A DNA stretch of 64,000 bases from an uncultured Caulobacterales bacterium (GTDB taxonomy: Bacteria > Pseudomonadota > Alphaproteobacteria > Caulobacterales > Maricaulaceae): NCBI GenBank assembly GCA_938003545.1, contig CALKXY010000004.1, positions 84,710-148,709 on the forward strand. Direction: 5' to 3'. Position numbers and translations under genes: made by a program. Below are positions 17,895 to 27,114 of the stretch, one piece after another (position 1 is the first letter of the stretch; each line of letters begins with the position of its first letter). A model generated the notes under the pieces. It made no database searches, was not told the origin of the DNA, and worked only from the letters and a program-made list of their open reading frames with translations.

Positions 17895-18466
17895 TGCGCC
17901 CGACACTCTTTATTGTTGCGAAAGCGCCTATCATGGGCCGCGCCAAAACGCGCTTGGCGGCTGATATTGGGCCGGTTCACGCGAAACGCCTTTACCGCGC
18001 GATGATGGCGCAAGTCCTACGGCAGGTTCGTGACCCGCGCTGGGATACGGTTCTGGCTGTCACGCCGCCGCATTTGTTGGGGCATGTACCGGATTGGGAT
18101 GGCGTTGTGCAAATTCCGCAAGTTTCAGGATCACTCACGCCGCGCCTGGCAGCTTTATTCGCGCGCAAGGGGCCTACGCTGACGATTGGAACGGATTGTC
18201 CACAGGTCGATGCAACGGATATTGCAGCCGCCTTTCGGGGGTTGAAGTCTTATAAACATGTTTTTGGCCCAGCCAGCGATGGCGGATTTTGGCTTATGGG
18301 TGCAAATGGCCCGCTTCCTAGGGCGTTCTTTGATGGCGTACGGTGGTCGCATAAAGACACGCTGTCAGATGTGACAGATCGCACGGACGGTCGGTTTGGT
18401 GTCCTACGCATGTTGACGGATGTTGATGACCTCGCGGCGCTACGTCTGTATCGCCGCTCGCTTTAA
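17894..18466 (+). CDS. TIGR04282/DUF2064 glycosyltransferase (arsenosugar-associated)
   Basis: The 190-residue protein has a nucleotidyltransferase/glycosyltransferase fold. The start MRPTLFIVAKAPIMGRAKTRLA is the typical signature, with AKxPxxGxxKTRL binding the nucleotide. TIGTDCPQVDATDIAAAF and FGPASDGGFWLMG are the other two family blocks. Members pair with TIGR04283 enzymes, as here by a one-base stop/start overlap. Annotated roles centre on arsenosugar biosynthesis; actual activity is unproven for most. It is convergent with the metallo-beta-lactamase gene, 5 bases apart. Confidence 0.85.
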   Translation: MRPTLFIVAKAPIMGRAKTRLAADIGPVHAKRLYRAMMAQVLRQVRDPRWDTVLAVTPPHLLGHVPDWDGVVQIPQVSGSLTPRLAALFARKGPTLTIGTDCPQVDATDIAAAFRGLKSYKHVFGPASDGGFWLMGANGPLPRAFFDGVRWSHKDTLSDVTDRTDGRFGVLRMLTDVDDLAALRLYRRSL

Positions 18467-18471
18467 TGCCT

Positions 18472-19263
18472 TTAAGGTTTAGGCTCTACGGGTTCAGCAT
18501 CTGCCAATAAGGCCAATGTCGCGTCGACCAAAGACAAGTTCGCGCCTTTGCCGTGACCCGGTACAACAATTTGCGTTTTAGGGTATGTCGCCTTGACCCA
18601 CGCCAAGCTCTTGCTCCATTCGGATAAATTCGCGTCTTCAACATTACCTAATGTTTTAACGCCTGCGCCGCGCACGGCGCATCCTGCATAGAGAACACCA
18701 GCAGATGGGACGTAAACGACAAGATTGTCAGAGGCGTGGCCATGACCCGGATATGCCACTTCAAGATTGCCGACTTTTGTGCGGGACTTCGGGGCTTTTA
18801 ACGCGGCTACAGATGTATTTGGTGCAGGAAATCCAGCCTTCGCCGCGAGGGCAGGCGTGTCGGGGTGTGTGAAGACTTGTACCCCTTGCCATTCCGCTGC
18901 GTCCACGCCCGCTGTGCGGTCGGCATGGTGGTGGGTGACGATTAATTTTGTGACGGGTTTTCCTGTCTCAATACGGACTTTCTCGAGTAGAGAGATTGTT
19001 GCTAACTCGCCCCATGCGCCGTCAACCAATGTCACATCATCGCCATCGACAACGACCAAACCGTTGGATGGAATTGGGCTTTGACCTGGCAAAGTATAAT
19101 GGGTTGTGTGCACCCAAACATTATCTGCGATTTTGGAAAGGGTGACGGGATAATCTGCCTGCACTTTGGTCAAAAATGTATCTTCAGCTTTAGGCGTTGG
19201 TGCATCAGACCCGCTGCAGGCCGCAAGAACGAAAGCTGACAGGATGAGGGACTGTTTCAACAT
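18472..19263 (-). CDS. subclass B1-type metallo-beta-lactamase fold lipoprotein
   Basis: This 263-residue exported zinc hydrolase starts at 19263. A longer frame to 19371 would overlap the udg gene and lack a signal. A lipobox LAAC (Cys16) anchors it in the envelope. The full set of B1 ligands is visible: HHHADR at 111-116 (His111, His113, Asp115), His176 in GHASDN, Cys195 in YAGCAVRG, and His237 in VVPGHG. The Asp-Arg pair, the Cys in a GGC-like context and the GHxxDN block are those of B1 beta-lactamases such as BcII, not of general MBL-fold hydrolases. Beta-lactam hydrolysis is inferred and not proven. Confidence 0.85.
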   Translation of the reverse strand: MLKQSLILSAFVLAACSGSDAPTPKAEDTFLTKVQADYPVTLSKIADNVWVHTTHYTLPGQSPIPSNGLVVVDGDDVTLVDGAWGELATISLLEKVRIETGKPVTKLIVTHHHADRTAGVDAAEWQGVQVFTHPDTPALAAKAGFPAPNTSVAALKAPKSRTKVGNLEVAYPGHGHASDNLVVYVPSAGVLYAGCAVRGAGVKTLGNVEDANLSEWSKSLAWVKATYPKTQIVVPGHGKGANLSLVDATLALLADAEPVEPKP

Positions 19264-19325
19264 GAGAAACCTTATTTTGAAAATGGGTAATCTGTTGCGC
19301 TGATATAGCGGCGCGGGGTGGAAAC

Positions 19326-20084
19326 TTAAAGGCTGAGTAGTTTTTCTCGTAAGTTCAATAAATCTCGCCAAGCGTCTTTTTTCAATTCGGGGCGGCGGAG
19401 AAGAAAGGCGGGGTGGTAAAGGGGTAGGGTAGGGTAGGTTTTATCAGCTATTGTCACATCCTGCCATTCGCCATGATTTTTCATGATACCCGTTACACCC
19501 GTCAGAGCGGTCATTGAAATCCCGCCGACCAACAGCAAGACTTTCGGCTGGGCGAGCTCAATATGTTTTTCTAAGAAAGGCCTACACAGAGCTAAATCTT
19601 CTGCTGTCGGGTTACGATTTTTCGGCAAGCGCCAATTTATAACATTGGTCGCGTAAAAATCATCCTCGCCCAGTGCAATCGCACCTAACATGCGATCAAG
19701 TAACTGGCCTGCGGGGCCAATGAACGGCTTGCCTTGAATATCTTCTTCTCGGCCAGGGGCTTCGCCAATGACCATTAAATCGGCATCAGGGTTTCCCCGT
19801 GCAAAGACAGGTTGCCGCGCGGTATCCGACAATGCGCCAGCATCATAGGCCTGCATGGCCTCGCGTAACTCATCTAAGGTTCGAACTTTGGATAAGTCGG
19901 GCGCTTTCAATTGGGCCGTGTGCGTATTTGATTTTGCTGCCTGCGGCGAGGCTGGCTGTGAGCGTGAAGCTGTTTTTGCCAGGGGACGTATCTTAGCGCG
20001 AACGGGTTTTGCGGGCGGCACATTTGGCACGTCCACGCCCATTTCAGCGTACCAATCTAACAAAGAGCGAAGCGCAGCATCCAT
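19326..20084 (-). CDS. type 4/5-like uracil-DNA glycosylase
   Basis: This 252-residue DNA repair enzyme removes uracil from DNA. The catalytic block is MVIGEAPGREEDIQGKPFIG followed by PAGQLLDRML. The second motif appears as PLYHPAFLLRRPELK. The family's cluster-binding Cys positions are less clear here: LALCRPFLEKHI has one, and the N-terminal Cys expected before the first motif is not visible. The first 75 residues are a Lys/Pro/Ala-rich extension. It lies upstream of and close to the beta-lactamase-like gene on the same strand. Confidence 0.87.
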   Translation of the reverse strand: MDAALRSLLDWYAEMGVDVPNVPPAKPVRAKIRPLAKTASRSQPASPQAAKSNTHTAQLKAPDLSKVRTLDELREAMQAYDAGALSDTARQPVFARGNPDADLMVIGEAPGREEDIQGKPFIGPAGQLLDRMLGAIALGEDDFYATNVINWRLPKNRNPTAEDLALCRPFLEKHIELAQPKVLLLVGGISMTALTGVTGIMKNHGEWQDVTIADKTYPTLPLYHPAFLLRRPELKKDAWRDLLNLREKLLSL

Positions 20085-20195
20085 TAGATGAAAGCCTTTA
20101 TGGGCTGGACGTCAATGTAGGAACTCTTCGTCCCCAGCCCATTTTGGGAAGCCGCCGTGACATAAAGCCGAGGGATATGTGTCAGGTTAGTCACT

Positions 20196-21599
20196 CTATT
20201 TTGCTGTTGTCTTGAATACAGTGCGGACATTGGCTTCGATGCAACCAATAATTTCCGCCGCGATGTCTTTGCCTGTGGCTTTGGTGATGCCTTCCAAGCC
20301 GGGAGATGAGTTGACTTCCAAGATTTTAGGCCCGTCTTTTGATCGTAAAATATCGACACCTGCGACTTTTAATTTCAAGATTTTCGCGGCCTTTATTGCG
20401 GTGCGCCGTTCCTCTTTACTTAATCGTACTTTTTTCACGCTACCGCCTTGGTGCACATTGGAACGGAATTCGCCGGGTTGCGCGGTGCGCATCATCGCGC
20501 CGACAACTTTGCCGTCTATAACGAAACAGCGCAGGTCAGAACCGCCTGCTTCTTTGACGAATTCTTGTACCAAGAAATGCGCATTGAGGCCGCGAAAGGC
20601 GTCAATGATGGCGCTGGCTGCGGAACGTGTTTCTGCTAGGACAACGCCTTTACCTTGCGTGGATTCCAAAAGTTTCACTACGACGGGTGCGCCGCCGACT
20701 AAATCCAAAATCCCCTTTGTGTCATGTGAGGATTTCGCGAACGCCGTAACGGGCATGCCAAGGCCGTGCTGGCTTAATACTTGATGTGATAATAATTTGT
20801 CTCGGCTGGCGCCAATGGGTTGCGCATTGTTTAGGCAGAACACACCCATAGCCTCGAATTGCCGAACCACGGCCATTCCGTAAAAGGTTAGCCGCGTCCC
20901 GATGCGGGGGATAATAGCGTCGTAACGCGGCAGAGGTGCGCCATCGTAAAACACTTCGGGCTTGTGTGCGTTGATCGACATGTAACAACGCGAGGTGTAA
21001 ATCATATCAACAACATGACCGCGCGCTTCGGCGGCGCGGACCATTTCTGTATTTGAGTAATTATTTGGTTCTTGGGTGAGAATGCCGATGCGCAGCGGGC
21101 GCAGAGGAATCGATCGCTTCCCTTGCTTGCGTTTGTAAATATCGTAGCTGAGAACAGGTTGCTGAAATGAGAGCGTTGGGACGACGGACACATCCTCGCG
21201 CAAGGCCGAGCGGCCCAGCAACATACGATATCCCATCGTTTCTCGGTTTGTCAGGGAGAGTTCAATCGGCCAGCTTCTACCGCCAACTTTGATCGTCGCG
21301 CTAACAATATAGCGAAGCTCCGTCGACCCATTGGACGATGTAACGCTACGGCGGTCTAAAACTTTGGCGGAACACACAACTTCCAGTGTCGGGTCTGCCG
21401 GGTCAGGATGCATGATAAACCGGACTTGTGGGTTTTTATCTGTGCCGAAGGGCTCAATCGCGACGGCATGCAGCGCCGATGTGCGCGCACCTGTGTCAAC
21501 TTTTGCCTTAATCGCAGGTAAGGAAAGCCCGGGCAGGGAAACCCATTCTTCCCAGCCTAAAGTTTGCATGGCTGGTCCGGTCGTGTCAAAATCGCTCAT
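20196..21599 (-). CDS. rimK: RimB-RimK fusion: retropepsin-like protease domain plus ATP-grasp glutamate ligase
   Basis: This 467-residue protein joins two normally separate proteins. Residues about 10-145 are the RimB/ATP-dependent zinc protease-like (PF05618) domain with catalytic KVDTGARTSALHA (Asp35) and TMGYRMLLGRSAL. Residues about 168-467 are RimK: LRIGILTQEPNNYSN, a central ATP-grasp, QEFVKEAGGSDLRCFV, and the metal-binding ILEVNSSPGLEGI. RimK adds glutamates to the C-terminus of ribosomal protein S6 in E. coli. RimB is a retropepsin-like protease that trims them in Pseudomonas. Both activities in one chain would couple addition and removal. RimA is absent nearby. Confidence 0.9.
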   Translation of the reverse strand: MSDFDTTGPAMQTLGWEEWVSLPGLSLPAIKAKVDTGARTSALHAVAIEPFGTDKNPQVRFIMHPDPADPTLEVVCSAKVLDRRSVTSSNGSTELRYIVSATIKVGGRSWPIELSLTNRETMGYRMLLGRSALREDVSVVPTLSFQQPVLSYDIYKRKQGKRSIPLRPLRIGILTQEPNNYSNTEMVRAAEARGHVVDMIYTSRCYMSINAHKPEVFYDGAPLPRYDAIIPRIGTRLTFYGMAVVRQFEAMGVFCLNNAQPIGASRDKLLSHQVLSQHGLGMPVTAFAKSSHDTKGILDLVGGAPVVVKLLESTQGKGVVLAETRSAASAIIDAFRGLNAHFLVQEFVKEAGGSDLRCFVIDGKVVGAMMRTAQPGEFRSNVHQGGSVKKVRLSKEERRTAIKAAKILKLKVAGVDILRSKDGPKILEVNSSPGLEGITKATGKDIAAEIIGCIEANVRTVFKTTAK

Positions 21600-21718
21600 T
21601 GCGGTTGGCGGAGTCCTGTTTTCAGTGTTGATGCGGCGGAACGGGCGCTTGTCGGGCGCGGATCGACGGGCTAGAGATACGACAGATTAAACCTGACGAC
21701 TAGGGCCGAACAAAAACA

Positions 21719-23422
21719 ATGCACAATCTCGACCAAACAAGCGCCGCTTTTACGGCAGATGAAACGCCAGTCGAACGGGAGAGCATGGAATATGATGTCG
21801 TCATTGTTGGCGCGGGGCCTGCGGGTCTGTCCGCTGCGATCCGGCTGAAGCAAAATAATCCTGAAACAACCGTGGTTGTCCTTGAGAAAGGGTCCGAAGT
21901 TGGCGCGCATATCTTATCTGGCGCTGTACTTGATCCTATTGGCTTAAAAGAATTGTTCCCTGATTTCGCGACAATGGCGGGATGCCCAGTTAAAACTGAA
22001 GTAAAAGCCGATAAATTCTATATCTATGGCCCCGCTGGCGCCATGCGCGTACCTGAATTTGTTCTCCCGCCCTTGATGCATAATCACGGAAATTACATTG
22101 TCTCGATGGCGAATACTTGCCGTTGGCTTGCAGAACAGGCTGAAGGCTTAGGCGTTGAAATTTTCCCGGGCATGGCCTGTTCTGCGCTGGTCTACCGCGA
22201 AGATGGCTCTGTCAAAGGTGTCGTAGCGGGTGAATTTGGCTTCCAAAAAGATGGGTCCAAAGGCCCTGGATATGAGCCTGGTATGGAATTACATGGTAAA
22301 TATGTCATGCTCGGCGAGGGCGCGCGCGGCTCGCTCTCCAAGGTCGCAATTGCGAAATATAATCTGGATGAGGGCGCGCAGCCGTCAAAATTCGGTCTCG
22401 GCATGAAAGAAATCTGGGACATTGATCCCGCCAAACATAGCGAAGGCACCGTCGTGCATTCTGCAGGTTGGCCATTAGGTTGGAAGCAAGGCGGCGGATC
22501 ATTCATCTATCACGCGGAAAACAACCAAGTCTTCGTCGGTATGATCGTGGACCTAAACTACGAAAACCCGCACCTATATCCTTATATGGAATTTCAAAAG
22601 TGGAAGACCCATCCTGATGTTGCTGATCTTTTGGAAGGCGGCAAACGTGTCGCTTATGGCGCGCGCGTTGTGACCAAGGGCGGTATCCAAGCCGTTCCAC
22701 AAGTCGCGTTTCCTGGCGGGACTTTGCTCGGCTGTACGGCAGGTCTTGTGAATTTACCGCGTATCAAAGGTAATCATAATGCGATGCTTTCGGGTATTCA
22801 CGCTGCGGACGCGGCGACAAAGGCCATGGCGTCTGGCAGGTCGGGGGATACGCTGACGGAATATGATGACATGCTGCATGATGGTCCGATTGGTGAAGAC
22901 TTACGCCCTGTTCGTAATGTCGCGCCGCTGAATGGTCGTTTCGGTCCGTTCCTAGGCGGAATGTTGATGGGCGGCATGGATATGTGGGCTGCGAGTATTC
23001 TGAAACTCAACCCATTCGGCACGCTCAGCCATAAAAAAGATGATGCAGGGTCTACGAAGAAAGCGGCGAAGTATAAGCCGATTGAATACCCAAAACCCGA
23101 TGGTGTTTTGACCTTTGACCGTTTGACGAATGTATCTTTCACGGCGACGAACCACGGCGAAGATCAACCAAGTCATCTGCGCCTGATCGATAGTTCTATT
23201 CCGATCAATGTGAATTTACCCGAATTTGATGAACCTGCCGTGCGCTATTGTCCTGCAGGTGTGTATGAGGTTCTGACCGATGATGACGGGTCCAATCCGC
23301 GGTTCAACATCAATGCGCAGAACTGCATACATTGCAAAACTTGCGATATTAAAGACCCATCGCGTAATATCGTTTGGACAGTGCCCGAAGGCGGCGGCGG
23401 TCCTAATTATCCAAATATGTAG
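21719..23422 (+). CDS. electron transfer flavoprotein-ubiquinone oxidoreductase
   Basis: ETF-QO carries electrons from reduced ETF (fatty acid and amino acid oxidation) to ubiquinone at the inner membrane. The 567-residue protein has the FAD motif VVIVGAGPAGLSAAIRLKQ near residue 28, a quinone-binding region around AEQAEGLGVEIFPGMA, and the C-terminal [4Fe-4S] ligands CPAGVYEV plus CIHCKTCDIKDP. ETF alpha and beta are not in the window. It is divergent from rimBK across about 120 bases. Confidence 0.95.
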   Translation: MHNLDQTSAAFTADETPVERESMEYDVVIVGAGPAGLSAAIRLKQNNPETTVVVLEKGSEVGAHILSGAVLDPIGLKELFPDFATMAGCPVKTEVKADKFYIYGPAGAMRVPEFVLPPLMHNHGNYIVSMANTCRWLAEQAEGLGVEIFPGMACSALVYREDGSVKGVVAGEFGFQKDGSKGPGYEPGMELHGKYVMLGEGARGSLSKVAIAKYNLDEGAQPSKFGLGMKEIWDIDPAKHSEGTVVHSAGWPLGWKQGGGSFIYHAENNQVFVGMIVDLNYENPHLYPYMEFQKWKTHPDVADLLEGGKRVAYGARVVTKGGIQAVPQVAFPGGTLLGCTAGLVNLPRIKGNHNAMLSGIHAADAATKAMASGRSGDTLTEYDDMLHDGPIGEDLRPVRNVAPLNGRFGPFLGGMLMGGMDMWAASILKLNPFGTLSHKKDDAGSTKKAAKYKPIEYPKPDGVLTFDRLTNVSFTATNHGEDQPSHLRLIDSSIPINVNLPEFDEPAVRYCPAGVYEVLTDDDGSNPRFNINAQNCIHCKTCDIKDPSRNIVWTVPEGGGGPNYPNM

Positions 23423-23515
23423 CTTCATCATTATTAGGCCTGATCACGCAAAAAGTGACACAGGTTTACCTCATCGTTGCTTGCCTCCACGCCGCGCTCG
23501 TCGCAGAAAGCCGTC

Positions 23516-25231
23516 ATGAAACGTCGTCTGATTTCCCTGACCCTCGCGGCTGTGCTGGCCCTATCTTGTCAAAGCGGGGATGTGGCGCTGGCCGCACCTG
23601 ATGCATCTGATTTATCCAGCCTTTACGGTAATTATCTCGCTGGAAGTTACGCGCAGGAAATCGAAGACCGCGCGGCGCAACAGAAATATTTCACGAATGC
23701 CTTTGAGCAACAGCCCGAAGATATTCGTATTGGACGCCGCGCGATTGTTTCTGCGATAGAGACGGGTGATATGGCGGCGGCTGTCAAGCTGTCGGAAAAA
23801 ATACGCAAAACGAATAAATCTGAATCTATGGCCCGTGCTGTCTTGGGGGTTGACGCCTATCGCCGTGGACGTGAGTCGCGCGCACTAAAGTATTTTTCAG
23901 GCAAATCTGAAGACATCACAATGACTTTGCTGATGCAGTTGGTAAAGGGCTGGGTTGAAGCCGGCGAAAAAGACTTTGAGGCTGCGCGTGCCACTTTTGC
24001 CGATTTAAATGGCGGTGAATATTTCGAAGCCTTGGCTGAATTACAGCTCGCTAAAATTGATGCTTTAGAAGGCAATGCCGAGGCTGCGCTTGAGCGTCTG
24101 GATGCCGTCGATGAAAGCGGCGTCTCTGGCGTTGAAGCTTTGCTTACCCGTGTTCGCATTCTCGATAAAATAGATCGCCAAGATGAGGCTATCTCGGCAA
24201 TTAAAGAGATTCTGAAAACCAATAAGGGGCTCTCTATTGGCCCAGTTGGAGATTATTTAGATCGGCTGGAAGCGGGCAAATCCATACCGCAAGTGAGCAT
24301 TAAAGGTGAGGCAGCACGCGCCGTGACAGACCCTGCTTATGGGTTTTTCGCCCGCAACCGATCCATGGACGGCGCAGAACTTTATTTGCGGTTTGCCCTT
24401 TGGCTTGATCCAAAAAACACCAAATCTTCAATCTGGCTCGGGTCTATTTTGGAAGATCAAGGGGAGGTTGGGCAGCAGAATGCCTATGAGCTTTACACGG
24501 CTATAGGTGAGGTTGACCCTTACTATGTCTCGGCGCAGCTTAACTTGGCAAACATTCATTTTAACCGCGAAGCCGACGACAAAGCGATCAGCGTTCTTGA
24601 GGCGTTGAATGATCGTGAGCAATCCGTTCTCACGCGCGAGAGTTTGGGGCGCGCCCGATTTTTTCGTGAAAATTACGACGAAGCTTTGCCGTTTTATCAG
24701 GCCTTGGTCGACTCGCTCTCGGATGAAGAGATCATGGCGAATATCGAACCCTTGCGGTTTCGCGCCATTATATATGAACGTTTAGGGCGTTGGCCCGAAG
24801 CTGAAGCTGATTTCAAACGCGTGCTGAAACTCGTGCCGGATGATGTCGATACGTTGAACTATCTTGGCTACACATGGGTTGATCGCGGTGAAAACCTCAC
24901 TGAGGCGTTTGATATGATCCGCGCAGCGGTGAAACAACAACCGCAATCTGGCGCAATCGTGGATAGTCTCGGCTGGGCACATTATAAGCTGGGTGAATAT
25001 AAACAGGCGCGCGAAAAACTTGAAGATGCTGTGGCGCTATCCCCGTCCTCTGCCACGATCATTGACCATCTGGGCGATGTCTATTGGAAATTGGGACGGA
25101 AACGCGAAGCGGGATTTCAGTGGAAGCGTGCATTAGAATTTGACCCAACAGATGAAGAACGCGAGACCATTAATATTAAGCTCGAAGGTGGTTTGGACGC
25201 CGTGCCTGTCACGCCAAAAACCTTGCCTTAA
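23516..25231 (+). CDS. exported tetratricopeptide repeat protein
   Basis: The 571-residue protein is rich in TPR helices. ATG at 23516 is favoured over an upstream TTG at 23477. The N-terminus is a signal peptide: KRRLISLTLAAVLALSC, with either SPase I cleavage near ALA|AP or a weak lipobox at the Cys. TPR units are clear in the last third: EAEADFKRVLKLVPDDVDTL, YLGYTWVDRG, DSLGWAHYKLGEYKQAREK, DHLGDVYWKLGRKREA. It probably acts as a periplasmic scaffold. The partner is unknown. The stop abuts ispE and the frame continues an operon with ispE and the MraY/WecA-type gene. Confidence 0.85.
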   Translation: MKRRLISLTLAAVLALSCQSGDVALAAPDASDLSSLYGNYLAGSYAQEIEDRAAQQKYFTNAFEQQPEDIRIGRRAIVSAIETGDMAAAVKLSEKIRKTNKSESMARAVLGVDAYRRGRESRALKYFSGKSEDITMTLLMQLVKGWVEAGEKDFEAARATFADLNGGEYFEALAELQLAKIDALEGNAEAALERLDAVDESGVSGVEALLTRVRILDKIDRQDEAISAIKEILKTNKGLSIGPVGDYLDRLEAGKSIPQVSIKGEAARAVTDPAYGFFARNRSMDGAELYLRFALWLDPKNTKSSIWLGSILEDQGEVGQQNAYELYTAIGEVDPYYVSAQLNLANIHFNREADDKAISVLEALNDREQSVLTRESLGRARFFRENYDEALPFYQALVDSLSDEEIMANIEPLRFRAIIYERLGRWPEAEADFKRVLKLVPDDVDTLNYLGYTWVDRGENLTEAFDMIRAAVKQQPQSGAIVDSLGWAHYKLGEYKQAREKLEDAVALSPSSATIIDHLGDVYWKLGRKREAGFQWKRALEFDPTDEERETINIKLEGGLDAVPVTPKTLP

Positions 25232-26074
25232 ATGATGTCAGGGGGTGAAACGGTCAAAGAAGAACTGGCGCGGGCCAAAGTTAATTTGACTCTGCATGTC
25301 GGCGCAGCGCGCGCAGATGGATATCACCCTTTGGATAGTCTCGTCGTCTTTGCCGATTTCGGGGATAGGCTTTGGTTTGAACCTGCGGATGAAAACCGCC
25401 TGACAATTCGCGGCGCGGATGAGCTGCCGACGGATGGATCAAACCTCATTTCACGTGCGATGGGCATGGCGAAAGCCCCGCCGCACCATATCATATTAGA
25501 CAAGCAACTGCCTATATCTGCTGGCCTTGGCGGCGGCAGCGCAAATGCAGGCGCAGTTCTGCGGGCTTTCCCATCTGAACGTTCTGATGATGATCTGGCG
25601 TATAAACTTGGGGCAGATATTCCTGTTTGTCGTCTGTCCAAGACCGCGATGATGAGGGGTATTGGCGAAGATGTGACAGTGCAGCCTGGCTTGGGACAGG
25701 TTTCCGCCGTGCTGGTTAATCCTGGGGTTGCTGTATCTACGGGTAAAATTTTTAAGGTGATGGACAGCGCGCCGCGACCCGCCGACCCGCGCGCAACATT
25801 TCTATCGGGTGATTTATTATCTCGCGCTTTGGCGGGTGAGAATGACATGCAAGATGCGGCCATTTCCCAAGCGCCAGTCATTGCAGATGTTCTCCGCGCA
25901 TTGGCGCAGCATCAGGGGTGTGAATTGGCGCGTATGTCTGGGTCTGGCGCGACATGTTTTGGCATTTTCCGTTCGGATGCGCAGGCTCAAGATGTAGCGC
26001 AAACCCTTTCGATGACACATCCCGATTGGTGGGTGCAGGCCTGTCGTTTGGGCGATGATGAGACGACTGCGTAA
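25232..26074 (+). CDS. ispE: 4-diphosphocytidyl-2-C-methyl-D-erythritol kinase
   Basis: IspE phosphorylates CDP-methylerythritol in the MEP route to isoprenoids. The 280-residue GHMP kinase has ARAKVNLTLHV at the N-terminus, with the conserved Lys and Asn, the ATP loop PISAGLGGGSANAGAVLRAF, and the C-terminal glycine motif RMSGSGATCFGIF. It starts at the base after the TPR stop and ends overlapping the next start by one base. The downstream operon member uses a polyprenyl phosphate, so pathway supply and use are adjacent. Confidence 0.95.
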   Translation: MMSGGETVKEELARAKVNLTLHVGAARADGYHPLDSLVVFADFGDRLWFEPADENRLTIRGADELPTDGSNLISRAMGMAKAPPHHIILDKQLPISAGLGGGSANAGAVLRAFPSERSDDDLAYKLGADIPVCRLSKTAMMRGIGEDVTVQPGLGQVSAVLVNPGVAVSTGKIFKVMDSAPRPADPRATFLSGDLLSRALAGENDMQDAAISQAPVIADVLRALAQHQGCELARMSGSGATCFGIFRSDAQAQDVAQTLSMTHPDWWVQACRLGDDETTA

Positions 26075-27114
26075 TGTTGGCGCAAAACGCATGGCTTTGG
26101 GCGCAAATTGGGGCTTTGGCTTTTTTCGCTAGCCTTGCCGTCGCTGGCTTTATGTGCGCGGCTGGCCTCGGCGATGCCTCTGACGGGCGCTCTGCTCATA
26201 ACGGCATTGTCCCGACATCGGGCGGCGTTGGATTTATAGCAAGTTTTGGTTTGGCCTTGTGTGGATTGGCTCTGCTGTTCCCTAATCTTGCGCTTTCACG
26301 CGGTTTTGCACCCGTGATGGCGTTAGTCTTCGCTGTGGGCCTTTTGGGTTTAGTTGATGATGTCTTGACCCTTGGGCCAAAGTTGAAGTTTGGAATCATG
26401 CTGGTGATTTGCGGTGCGGCGGTTTCATCCATTGGTGCACCTGAAAGCCTGCCGTTTTTGAACGCACCGATAAAACTCGCGCCTGTGGTTGGATTTGTTG
26501 GCGCGATGCTCTGGATATTTGTCGTGATGAATGCAGTGAATTTTATGGACGGCGCAAATGGGATGATGAGCTTATCTCTGGTGATCGCAAATTTCGCCCT
26601 ATTTGGAGCGGGATTGATCGGTGGATCGCCAACAACTTTGCTTCTGTCTGGCCTGTCTATGATGGCAATTCTTGGGTTTTTACCTTATAACTTGAGGCAA
26701 AAAGCGCGCGTTTTTTCTGGCGATGTGGGCTCGCTCAGCCTCGCCTTTATCTTTGCGGTGACGGTTTTGTTTTTGGTTGCGGAAACGCCCGACAAGACAC
26801 TACATCTCATTGGACCTGTTTTGATTTTACCGATTTTGGCGGATGTTCTACTCACCTTGATACGGCGTGTGCGTAATCGAGAGAATATTCTACAATCGCA
26901 TAATACACATCTTTATCAGCGTATAATTCAGAGTGGGCGGAGCCATTTAGCGGTCAGTGGATTTTACGCCTTGGCGGGATTGATCTGCGCAAATGTCGTT
27001 GTCATTGGCTCGGCCAAAGGCTGGTTTGATACGATACATATTCCCCTGATGTTGGTGGGCGCGAGCGTCGCGATGTATTTTCTAATCAGCCGTAGTCTGC
27101 CTGATGGGCGTTAG
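26074..27114 (+). CDS. MraY/WecA-family polyprenyl-phosphate sugar-1-phosphate transferase
   Basis: This 346-residue polytopic enzyme (about ten helices) belongs to the family that loads a sugar phosphate onto undecaprenyl phosphate. Family motifs present are GGVGFIASFG near the N-terminus, LLGLVDDVLTLGPKLKF (DDxxD-like Asp pair), NAVNFMDGANGM with the catalytic Asp, GDVGSLSLAF, and the cytoplasmic NREN..HNTHLYQR His-rich loop. Pattern and length fit the WecA/glycosyltransferase 4 group rather than MraY proper. The sugar is not determined. It overlaps ispE by one base and is convergent with the polyprenyl synthase by 4 bases. Confidence 0.87.
   Translation: MLAQNAWLWAQIGALAFFASLAVAGFMCAAGLGDASDGRSAHNGIVPTSGGVGFIASFGLALCGLALLFPNLALSRGFAPVMALVFAVGLLGLVDDVLTLGPKLKFGIMLVICGAAVSSIGAPESLPFLNAPIKLAPVVGFVGAMLWIFVVMNAVNFMDGANGMMSLSLVIANFALFGAGLIGGSPTTLLLSGLSMMAILGFLPYNLRQKARVFSGDVGSLSLAFIFAVTVLFLVAETPDKTLHLIGPVLILPILADVLLTLIRRVRNRENILQSHNTHLYQRIIQSGRSHLAVSGFYALAGLICANVVVIGSAKGWFDTIHIPLMLVGASVAMYFLISRSLPDGR

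Noticed and set aside
18472..19371. Longer start of the metallo-beta-lactamase gene at 19371
   Set aside because: It would overlap the udg gene by 46 bases and place 36 residues before a clear lipoprotein signal peptide.
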